Shown here piece after piece: positions 35,859-43,020 of a stretch of DNA of 61,567 nt. The position numbers and the translations under genes are program-made. Every line of letters begins with the position of its first letter. Within the stretch, counting starts at the first letter, position 1. Source of the DNA: CAYQTE01 sp964420285 (GTDB lineage Bacteria > Planctomycetota > Phycisphaerae > Tepidisphaerales > Tepidisphaeraceae); assembly GCA_964420285.1 (NCBI GenBank), contig CAYQTE010000024.1:1-61567 (forward strand), in the 5' to 3' direction. Under the pieces are notes generated by a model that saw nothing but the letters and a program-made list of their open reading frames with translations, ran no database searches and was not told where the DNA came from.

Positions 35859-37070
35859 GTGAACGCAAAATCGAAACTCTTGATTCCCCTGCTGGCGGTT
35901 GTTGTTGGCTCGACGGCATTGGGCGGTGACTGGCCGCAATGGCGCGGGCCCGGTCGGGATGACAAGGTCGCCGATTTCAAAGCCCCTGCCGCGTGGCCCA
36001 AGGAACTGACCCAGAAATGGAAAGTGACCGTCGGCTCGGGCGATTCCTCGCCGATTCTGGCGGCCGACAAGATTTTCACGGCCGGACGCATCAATACCGA
36101 TGAAGTCACGCTGTGCCTCGATGCGGCCACCGGCAAGGAAATCTGGCGCGACGCGTATGCCGCTCCGGCGCCGACCGGTCCGGACAAGAACCACCCCGGC
36201 CCGCGCGGCACGCCGGCCGTCGCCGATGGAAAACTCGTCGTTCTGGGCGCCAGCGGAATGCTGACCTGTTACGACGCCGCCACGGGCAAGATCATCTGGC
36301 GCAAGGATGAATTCTTCAAACTCACGCCACCAGTGTTTGGCAGCATGTCCCCCATCGTCACCGAGGGAATGGTTGTCGCCCATCTCGGCTCGCCCAAGAG
36401 CGGCGGCATCTTCGCATACGACCTGGCCACCGGCGAGCAGAAATGGAAATGGTCGGGCGAAGGGCCGGGTTATGCCTCGCCGTCGCTGCTGACCGTCGAG
36501 GGCACCAAGCAGATCGTCGTCGAAACCGAAAAGAGCATCATCGGACTCGCACAGGCCGACGGCAAACTCCTCTGGCAAATCCCCTTCGCCGGCACCACCT
36601 TCAACGCACCCAGCCCCATCGTCAATGGCACCAGCGTCATCTTCACCGCGCAAAACCGCGGCATCACGGCCGTCAAGATCGAAAAACAGGGCGACACATT
36701 CGCCCCCAAACAGCTTTGGAAGAACGCGACGACCGCGACTCAATTCAACACCCCGGTCATCAAGGACAACCTCCTTTACGGCCTGAGCGACAAGGGCACG
36801 TTCTTCTGCCTCAAGGCCGACACCGGCGAATCCGTCTGGGCGGACACCACCGGCCGTGGCGGGAATTTCGGCGTGATCCTTGACGCCGGGAGCGTGATGC
36901 TGGCCCTGTGCGGCAATTCCAGCATGGTGGCGTTCAAGCCGGGCGAGAAATTCGAGCAGGTTGCGGCGATCAAGGTGGCTGCCACGCCGACCTACGCGCA
37001 TCCGATCATCACCGGAAATAGCGTCTATGTCCGCGACGCGGATTCGGTCATCCTGCTGACCATTGAATAG
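35859..37070 (+). CDS. Exported PQQ-type beta-propeller protein
   Basis: A 403-residue secreted protein with a signal peptide (NAKSKLLIPLLAVVVGSTAL) followed by GDWPQWRGPGRDDK, the motif that opens many planctomycete PQQ-propeller proteins. Repeated blades end in sequences such as DAATGKEIWR, DAATGKIIWR, DLATGEQKWKW and KADTGESVWAD, giving roughly seven to eight blades. It may bind a ligand or act in complex assembly; catalytic PQQ use is not shown. I prefer the GTG start at 35859 because GGAGAGG lies just before it; the ATG at 35835 would add eight residues. Confidence 0.85.
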   Translation: MNAKSKLLIPLLAVVVGSTALGGDWPQWRGPGRDDKVADFKAPAAWPKELTQKWKVTVGSGDSSPILAADKIFTAGRINTDEVTLCLDAATGKEIWRDAYAAPAPTGPDKNHPGPRGTPAVADGKLVVLGASGMLTCYDAATGKIIWRKDEFFKLTPPVFGSMSPIVTEGMVVAHLGSPKSGGIFAYDLATGEQKWKWSGEGPGYASPSLLTVEGTKQIVVETEKSIIGLAQADGKLLWQIPFAGTTFNAPSPIVNGTSVIFTAQNRGITAVKIEKQGDTFAPKQLWKNATTATQFNTPVIKDNLLYGLSDKGTFFCLKADTGESVWADTTGRGGNFGVILDAGSVMLALCGNSSMVAFKPGEKFEQVAAIKVAATPTYAHPIITGNSVYVRDADSVILLTIE

Positions 37071-37345
37071 GCCGCCGTACGCGACGGAAATCGCCCGCCG
37101 GCAACATGGGCCATATCCGGCCCGTGCGTTCGTCCCCAAAGGAAGGGTCCATGTCCCAGGGAAAGGGAGATCCGCGTGCGCTCTTGCGGCGTATGCGGCG
37201 ACGGTTGGCGACTCGGCAATTTGCGTCAAGGCAAATCGACTTCACACATTTCGTCCCTATACTGTTCCCCGCCGTCGGCGGCCGGTACACTGGCCCACCG
37301 CCGGAAACGTGATCTTTGTTCGGTTTGACTGGAAGGATCCCCAAC

Positions 37346-39088
37346 ATGCTGCGAGTCTCAGTTGCCATCAGTCTGTGTACGCTCGTCTTCTGGATCGCCG
37401 GGTGCGGTCTGGAGGAACCCGGGACGTTCGATCCCAATCTACTGCAATCGCCCTACCGCGCCGGCGCGCAGAACGATCAAACCGAACCGCTGCGCCCGCT
37501 GCCCACCGGTCGTGAGCCGGCCTATCCGAGCGACGTAACCGCCGCCGAAGCCGCCACCCAACCGGCTCCGACCACCGGGCCGTCGCTGGGCTCGGAATCG
37601 ACGATCACGCTGTCGCTTCAGGACATCATCCACCGGGCTATCGTCAACAACCACGACATCCGCGCCGCCGGTTACCAGCCCGCCATCGACGCCGCGCGTG
37701 TCGTCGAGGCTGAAGCCCATTTCGATCCCGAACTCTTCAGCGATGTCGACTGGGAACACAAGCACGAACCCGACGCCGGCGAACTGTTCACCGATCCCAT
37801 CACGCAGGCGCTGATTCGGTCGAATTTCACGGCCTCGGATACCATGACTACTGATATCGGCATCAAGCAAACCACTCCGTCGGGCACGCAGCTTCAACTG
37901 GATGACAAAGACTCTTTCAACTACAACTATCCCCGCCTTTACACCCTGGATCCCTTCTTCGAGAACCAGCTCACTCTGCAAGTGACCCAGCCGTTGCTCA
38001 AGGACTTCGGCGTCGAGGTCAACGAGGCCCGCACCGTCATTGCCCGCGACAATCAGAAGATCAGCACTCTCGACTTCCGCAAACAGATAGAGGACACGCT
38101 GGACAAGATCGAGAAGGCGTACTGGCAACTCGTGCAATCCCAGGCCGATGTCAAGTATCAGGAACAGCTCCTGGACATCACTCAACAAACCTGGAACGTG
38201 CTTTACCAGCGCTTTCTCAACCACGTGGACGTGACGGATCTGGAACTCGCCCAGGCGCAGACCTCGCTGGAACTTCGCCGCACCACGCTCATCGATGCCA
38301 AGCAAAGAGCCCGCAGCTTCAGCGATACGCTCCGGCAGTTGATGGCCGATCCCTCACTGCCGGTATCCAAGGATATTCTGATCATCCCGGCCGACAAACC
38401 CACAACGGAGCCCATCGAATTCAACGTGCAGGAACAGATCGATTCCGCGCTGGACAACCGGCTGGAACTGACCGAGCAGCTTGACAAAATCGACATCGCG
38501 GCCGTCACCGCCAAGGTCGCCGAGAACAACCTGCTTCCGGAACTCGATTTCGTTGGCCAGGTCGGCAGCGAGGGCCTGGGCGCCAACGAAGGCGACGCCA
38601 TCGGGCGTCAGGCCATTTTCCGCGACGTGGATTACGGCCTGGGCATTAAATTCGACTATTTCCTGGGCAACCGCGAAGCCCGCGCGATCTGGAAGCGCAC
38701 ACTGCTGGCCCGCATGCAGGCGATCGAAACATACAGAGGCGCCATCGATCAGGTCACGGCCGATGTGATGACCGCCAGCCGGCAGATCACCAGCGCCTGG
38801 GAGCAGATGGTCTCGACGCGCCTCGCTCGGGATCAGGCTCAAAAAGCCCTGGACGCCTACCAGGCCCGCCAGGATTCAGGCGTGCCGCTCACGCCGGAAT
38901 TCGTCAATACCAAGCTGGATATTCAGGACCGTCTGGCGTCGGCCGAACAGGAGGAGGATCGCGCCACCGCTTCCTACAACATCGCGATCGAGCAACTGGA
39001 GAAGGCCAAGGGAACGCTGTTGCGATACAACAACGTCCTCCTGGAGGAAAACCCCAATCTGTTCACGGGGAAGGATTACCTGCATTGA
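37346..39088 (+). CDS. TolC-family outer membrane efflux lipoprotein
   Basis: A 580-residue outer-membrane channel protein. The signal sequence ends in a lipobox (LVFWIAGC, residues about 13-20), so it should be lipid-anchored. After a Pro/Thr/Ala-rich linker (about 40-80) come the two TolC-type repeats: LQDIIHRAIVNNHDIRAAGY, LTLQVTQPLLKDFGVEVNEA and helical hairpins such as DKIEKAYWQLVQSQADVKYQ, and the second half with DNRLELTEQLDKIDIAAVTA. GGAAGG precedes the ATG at 37346. No membrane-fusion or pump gene is adjacent. Its 3' end overlaps the convergent HIT gene by 26 bases. Confidence 0.88.
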   Translation: MLRVSVAISLCTLVFWIAGCGLEEPGTFDPNLLQSPYRAGAQNDQTEPLRPLPTGREPAYPSDVTAAEAATQPAPTTGPSLGSESTITLSLQDIIHRAIVNNHDIRAAGYQPAIDAARVVEAEAHFDPELFSDVDWEHKHEPDAGELFTDPITQALIRSNFTASDTMTTDIGIKQTTPSGTQLQLDDKDSFNYNYPRLYTLDPFFENQLTLQVTQPLLKDFGVEVNEARTVIARDNQKISTLDFRKQIEDTLDKIEKAYWQLVQSQADVKYQEQLLDITQQTWNVLYQRFLNHVDVTDLELAQAQTSLELRRTTLIDAKQRARSFSDTLRQLMADPSLPVSKDILIIPADKPTTEPIEFNVQEQIDSALDNRLELTEQLDKIDIAAVTAKVAENNLLPELDFVGQVGSEGLGANEGDAIGRQAIFRDVDYGLGIKFDYFLGNREARAIWKRTLLARMQAIETYRGAIDQVTADVMTASRQITSAWEQMVSTRLARDQAQKALDAYQARQDSGVPLTPEFVNTKLDIQDRLASAEQEEDRATASYNIAIEQLEKAKGTLLRYNNVLLEENPNLFTGKDYLH

Positions 39089-39605
39089 TCGCAACGACAG
39101 GCGGCAATTCCGCAATGACGCGAAGCAGTTCATCGTACAGCGTCGTGATCGCCTCGGGGATCACGCGGACCTCGCCGACCACCTGCATGAAATTCACGTC
39201 ACCGCCCCAGCGCGGAACCACGTGCTGATGGATGTGGCCGGGAACTCCCGCCCCGGCCACGCGCCCGACGTTCATGCCGATGTTAAACCCCTGCGCCGAA
39301 ACCGCGCGCCGCAGCAACTGGACCGCACGGAACGTTTGCCGGGTCAGGTCGGCGGCTTCGTCATCAGTGAGGTCCGTGGGATCGGGCTTGTGGGCTTTGC
39401 TGGCGATCAGCAGGTGGCCGTTGGCGTAGGGAAATCGATTCATCAACACGACGGACAAGGGGCTGTCCCAGAGCACCAGGCCCTCGCGCCGCTGGGAAAG
39501 GCCTGCCGCCGCGGCCGCCGCGCACAGAAAGCACGGGCCGGAGGCGTGTCTGTCGATCGAGCGGATGTAGTCCATCCGCCAGGGCGCGCTCAGCGACTGG
39601 CTCAT
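39063..39605 (-). CDS. HIT-family protein (Ap4A phosphorylase-like)
   Basis: A 180-residue cytoplasmic protein with the histidine triad GHIHQHVVPRWGGD near residues 118-131, where the middle histidine is the nucleophile. NRFPYANGHLLIASKAHKPD upstream is the typical substrate-binding strand, and CFLCAAAAA near the N-terminus supplies a cysteine pair often binding zinc in the AP4A-phosphorylase-like branch. Such proteins split dinucleoside polyphosphates or nucleoside phosphoramidates. Its ATG overlaps the parA stop by 4 bases, making a parA-HIT operon. Confidence 0.9.
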   Translation of the reverse strand: MSQSLSAPWRMDYIRSIDRHASGPCFLCAAAAAAGLSQRREGLVLWDSPLSVVLMNRFPYANGHLLIASKAHKPDPTDLTDDEAADLTRQTFRAVQLLRRAVSAQGFNIGMNVGRVAGAGVPGHIHQHVVPRWGGDVNFMQVVGEVRVIPEAITTLYDELLRVIAELPPVVAINAGNPSP

Positions 39606-40558
39606 GATGCCCGCGCCGCGCTGCGCGGCTTCTCCTTGAGCGTCGCCCCCAGGCGCACCGCCAGCCGCAATGGATCCACGGGGTTCACCGTCACGCGCAC
39701 CGCCGCTGGCGGCGCCATGGACGGGACCGTCGCAACCGCGGGCGCCGTCACGGCCGCGGCCGGCGGCATGTCCGGCTCGCCCATCACCTCGCGGGCCAGC
39801 GCCCGGTAATCCGTGGCGCCGTTGCTCGTCGGCTCATACTGAAAAATCGTCTTGCCGAAGCTGGGGCATTCGGCGAGCTTGATATTGCGGCGGATTCGCG
39901 TCTTGAACACTTTCGCCCCCGACCAGGGCAGATCCTGTCCATTGGCCGAGTCAATGAACTTGCACAAATCCTCCACGACTTCGCCACTGAGCTTGGTCTG
40001 CGAATCGAACATCGTCAGCGCAATCCCCGACACCTTCAGTCGCGGATTCATCCGCCGGTTCACCAATGCCACCGTCTCCAGCAATTTCCCCACGCCCTGA
40101 AGAGCAAGGAAATGCGGCTGCATGGGAATGATCACGTCATCGGCCACCGCCAGGGCGTTGATCGTCAGCAACCCCAGGCTCGGCGGGCAATCCAGCAGCA
40201 TGTAATCAAAATCGTGAACCGTCACATCCAGCCGTCGCTTCAGAATCATCTCCCGCCCGAGCACGGCCACAAGCTCCACTTCGGCCGCCGCCAGATCGAT
40301 GCTGCTGGGCACGACGGCGATCCCCCGTCCGACGTTCTGCACGGCTTCCAGGAATCCCTTGCCGTCAACCAGCACATCGTAGAGCGAGCAATGCTCGCCG
40401 CGCGGCTCGATGCCGTAGTTGATCGTCAGGTGCGCCTGCGGGTCCATATCGACAAGGCAGACACGCTGTCCCGCCTCGGCCAGCGCCGCGCCCAGGTTCA
40501 CCGTCGTTGTTGTTTTTCCGACCCCGCCCTTTTGGTTCATCATCGCGATGATTCGCAT
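39602..40558 (-). CDS. parA: ParA-family ATPase (orphan)
   Basis: A 318-residue Walker-type ATPase with the deviant Walker A motif KGGVGKTTT at residues 10-18 and a second lysine signature, MLLDCPPSLGLLTINAL as switch II, and RIRRNIKLAECPSFGKTIF near 220-240. ParA proteins position DNA or protein cargo on the nucleoid. There is no parB or parS-like sequence nearby. The last 65 residues form an Ala/Pro-rich and then basic tail not found in minimal ParA. Start is ATG 40558; the upstream frame lacks conservation. Confidence 0.9.
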   Translation of the reverse strand: MRIIAMMNQKGGVGKTTTTVNLGAALAEAGQRVCLVDMDPQAHLTINYGIEPRGEHCSLYDVLVDGKGFLEAVQNVGRGIAVVPSSIDLAAAEVELVAVLGREMILKRRLDVTVHDFDYMLLDCPPSLGLLTINALAVADDVIIPMQPHFLALQGVGKLLETVALVNRRMNPRLKVSGIALTMFDSQTKLSGEVVEDLCKFIDSANGQDLPWSGAKVFKTRIRRNIKLAECPSFGKTIFQYEPTSNGATDYRALAREVMGEPDMPPAAAVTAPAVATVPSMAPPAAVRVTVNPVDPLRLAVRLGATLKEKPRSAARAS

Positions 40559-40673
40559 GGCCGCCTCCGTGGGCTGTGTCGCATCCGTGCCGGTTCCCGA
40601 TCCATCGGCCCGATTATCCCCGCCCAAGCCGGCATTACAAGGCCGGGCGCGCCCGACCGGACATGCGCGACAC

Positions 40674-40715
40674 CCCATAAAACAAGAAAACTTCCGCCGT
40701 GGCAGGGAAGCTTTC
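40674..40715 (-). terminator. Terminator-like hairpin after the lysine-rich peptide gene
   Basis: GAAAGCTTCC (40715-40706) pairs with GGAAGTTTTC (40695-40686) with one wobble around a 10-base loop; the minus strand continues CTTGTTTTA. It could end the peptide transcript before parA. The T run is interrupted, so strength is uncertain. Confidence 0.5.
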
Positions 40716-40836
40716 TCGGGTGTTCCTGCCCACGGATTGGAGCCAGCGGGCGGGAAAAAGAATTTGAAACGAATCGACCAACCGACCGGCGGGCGTTACA
40801 AAAAGGAGCCACGCGCCGCACCGGTTTAGGCAAGCT

Positions 40837-40908
40837 TTACTTGGCTTTCTTGGTCGTTTTCTTGGTCGTCTTCTTGGACGACTTCTTGACAGGAGCCTTC
40901 TTGGCCAT
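40837..40908 (-). CDS. 23-residue lysine-rich (histone H1-like) peptide
   Basis: The minus strand encodes MAKKAPVKKSSKKTTKK followed by TTKKAK and a stop. Twelve of 23 residues are lysine, in KK pairs spaced by Ala, Pro, Ser and Thr, the pattern of histone H1-type DNA-binding tails. GGAGG stands 8 bases before the ATG and a near-consensus sigma-70 promoter (TTGACG-N17-TATTGT) lies about 30 bases upstream, so this very short gene is well supported. It may bind DNA or RNA, condense the nucleoid, or neutralise acidic partners. It is a stand-alone unit between parA and gpmI. Confidence 0.8.
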   Translation of the reverse strand: MAKKAPVKKSSKKTTKKTTKKAK

Positions 40909-40934
40909 GGCGCACACCTCCTTTCTGATGTCAC

Positions 40935-40963
40935 ACAATACGGGCTGCGAAAAATAACGTCAA
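40935..40963 (-). promoter_or_regulatory. Sigma-70-type promoter of the lysine-rich peptide gene
   Basis: Minus-strand TTGACG (40963-40958) and TATTGT (40940-40935) with a 17-base spacer. The predicted transcript starts about 20 bases before the ATG at 40908, giving a minimal leader carrying the GGAGG site. Confidence 0.75.
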
Positions 40964-41012
40964 CGCTTTTTTGCCGCATTGCGCCGATTTCTTCGTCGAG
41001 CCATCCGCGCGC

Positions 41013-41040
41013 TTGTGACGACGCCGACGGCACGTATCAT
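41013..41040 (+). promoter_or_regulatory. Sigma-70-type promoter of gpmI
   Basis: TTGTGA (41013-41018) and TATCAT (41035-41040) with a 16-base spacer lie about 30 bases before the gpmI start. The same TTGTGA-N16 arrangement precedes the DUF4349 lipoprotein gene. Confidence 0.6.
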
Positions 41041-41070
41041 GGTGCGCGACGCTTTTGTGAAAGGAATTTC

Positions 41071-42651
41071 ATGGCTGCTCAGGCAATTCGTCCCGTGCTT
41101 TTGATCGTTCGTGATGGGTGGGGAAAGAATCCGTTCCCACAGTGGAACCACGCCAACGCCGTCTATCTGGCCAAACATCCCGTGGCCGATCGCATCATGG
41201 CCCAGTATCCCACCACGCTCATCCACACCAGCGGCTTCGATGTCGGACTCCCCGAAGGAACCATGGGCAACAGCGAAGTCGGTCACCAGAACATCGGCGC
41301 CGGCCGGATCGTCGATCAGGAATCCGTTGCCATCACCAAGCAGATTCGCTCCGGCGAGTTCTTCAGCAACCCGGTACTGGTGGCGGCCGTCGATCGCGCC
41401 AAGGCGAACAAGGGCGCGGTGCATCTGTTCGGCCTGGTTTCCGACGCCGGCGTGCATGCGATGCTCGAGCATCTCTACGGCTGCCTGGAATTGTGCCGTA
41501 AACGCGGCCTGAATCGCGTGTTTCTGCACGCCTTCACCGACGGCCGCGATACGCCGCCATCGTCGGGAATCAACTACATCCAGCAGATCGAAGACAAGAT
41601 GAAGGCCCTGGGCGTCGGCCGGATCGCCACGATCAGTGGCCGGTATTATGCGATGGACCGCGATCTGCGCTGGAACCGCGTCGAGCCGGCCTATCGCGCC
41701 CTGGTGGCGGGCGCGGGACCGAAATTCAAAACCGCCCACACGGCGATGCAGGATTATTACGATCACCCCAGCGATCCCGGCCTGAAGGGCGATGAGTTCG
41801 TCACGCCGCGAATCATCAGCGACGACGGCAAGACGCCCATCGCGACGGTGCGCGACGGCGACAGCGTGATCTTCTACAACTACCGCGGCGATCGCCCGCG
41901 CGAGATCACCAAGGCGTTTGTACTCGACAATTTCGACGGCTTCGATCGCGGCAAGAAACTCGATCTCAATTACGCGACCATGACCGCCTACGAGCAGGGG
42001 CTTCCCGTTCACGTCGCCTATCCCAAGCCGCCGAAAATGACCAACATCCTGGGCGATTATGTCTCGAGGCTCGGCGTGACGCAGTTCCGCTGTGCCGAAA
42101 CGGAGAAATTCCCCCACGTCACGTTCTTCTTCAACGATTATCGCGAGGAGCCGTTCCCCGGCGAAGACCGGCAGATCATCCCCTCGCCGCGCGATGTCGC
42201 CACCTATGACCTCAAGCCGGAAATGAGCGCGTATGGAATCCGCGATGAAGTGGTCCGGCGGATTGATTCGGGGAAATATCAACTCGTCGTGGTCAATTTC
42301 GCCAACGGCGACATGGTCGGGCACACCGGCGTTCTCAAGGCCGCCATCAAGGCCGTCGAGGTGGTCGATGAGTGTGTCGGCAGCCTGCTGGACGCGATGG
42401 CCAAGCAAGGCGGATCGGCCGTTGTGCTGGCCGATCATGGCAATTGCGAGCAGATGATCGACCCGGCCACGGGCGCGCCGCACACATCGCACACGACGTA
42501 CGATGTCGAGCTGATCGTCGTCGATGACCGCTACAAGGGCCGGCCGCTGCGCTCCGGCGGGCGATTGGCCGATGTGGCGCCGACGGTGCTGGAACTCATG
42601 GGTTTGCCCAAGCCGTCGGAGATGACGGGGCGGTCGCTGCTGGAGATTTGA
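41071..42651 (+). CDS. gpmI: 2,3-bisphosphoglycerate-independent phosphoglycerate mutase
   Basis: A 526-residue glycolytic enzyme interconverting 3- and 2-phosphoglycerate with two metal ions. RDGWGKNPFPQWNHAN at the start and PEGTMGNSEVGHQNIGAGR carry the metal ligands and the serine nucleophile (Ser68). HAFTDGRDTPP, NYRGDRPREITKAF and the C-terminal VLADHGNCEQM and HTSHTTYDVEL complete the set. AAGGAA precedes the ATG. Length and all catalytic motifs are normal. Confidence 0.97.
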   Translation: MAAQAIRPVLLIVRDGWGKNPFPQWNHANAVYLAKHPVADRIMAQYPTTLIHTSGFDVGLPEGTMGNSEVGHQNIGAGRIVDQESVAITKQIRSGEFFSNPVLVAAVDRAKANKGAVHLFGLVSDAGVHAMLEHLYGCLELCRKRGLNRVFLHAFTDGRDTPPSSGINYIQQIEDKMKALGVGRIATISGRYYAMDRDLRWNRVEPAYRALVAGAGPKFKTAHTAMQDYYDHPSDPGLKGDEFVTPRIISDDGKTPIATVRDGDSVIFYNYRGDRPREITKAFVLDNFDGFDRGKKLDLNYATMTAYEQGLPVHVAYPKPPKMTNILGDYVSRLGVTQFRCAETEKFPHVTFFFNDYREEPFPGEDRQIIPSPRDVATYDLKPEMSAYGIRDEVVRRIDSGKYQLVVVNFANGDMVGHTGVLKAAIKAVEVVDECVGSLLDAMAKQGGSAVVLADHGNCEQMIDPATGAPHTSHTTYDVELIVVDDRYKGRPLRSGGRLADVAPTVLELMGLPKPSEMTGRSLLEI

Positions 42652-42759
42652 AATCGGGTATTTGAGATTTGAAATCCGCGGCTGCACTCTGTCTCGATTG
42701 CTCCCGCTGGCCGATGATCTATAATGCGTCAGCGACCTTTTTTCGGAGTTTGTTTCATC

Positions 42760-43020
42760 ATGGCCCATATCATTGCTCAACCATGCATCGGGACGAAGGA
42801 CACGGCCTGTGTCACGGTGTGCCCGGTCGATTGCATTCATCCGACCAAGGATGAGCCCGATTTCGCCACCGCCGAGATGCTCTATATCGATCCCGACACG
42901 TGCATCGATTGCGGCCTGTGCGTGGATGAATGCCCCGTGACCGCCATCTTTCCGCAGGAAGACCTGCCCGCCGAATGGGCGGCGTTCATCGAAAAGAACG
43001 CCGCCTACTATAAGAAGTGA
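42760..43020 (+). CDS. 7Fe-type ferredoxin ([3Fe-4S][4Fe-4S])
   Basis: An 86-residue ferredoxin. Cysteines at 9, 17, 21 and 25 (C-x7-C-x3-CPVDC) and 48, 51, 54 and 58 (CIDCGLCVDECPV) follow the Azotobacter FdI-like pattern, where the residue at the second position of the first motif is not cysteine, so a [3Fe-4S] plus a [4Fe-4S] cluster is expected. Start is the ATG at 42760; the frame is open to 42724. The last codons overlap the GTG start of the P-type ATPase. Confidence 0.9.
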   Translation: MAHIIAQPCIGTKDTACVTVCPVDCIHPTKDEPDFATAEMLYIDPDTCIDCGLCVDECPVTAIFPQEDLPAEWAAFIEKNAAYYKK

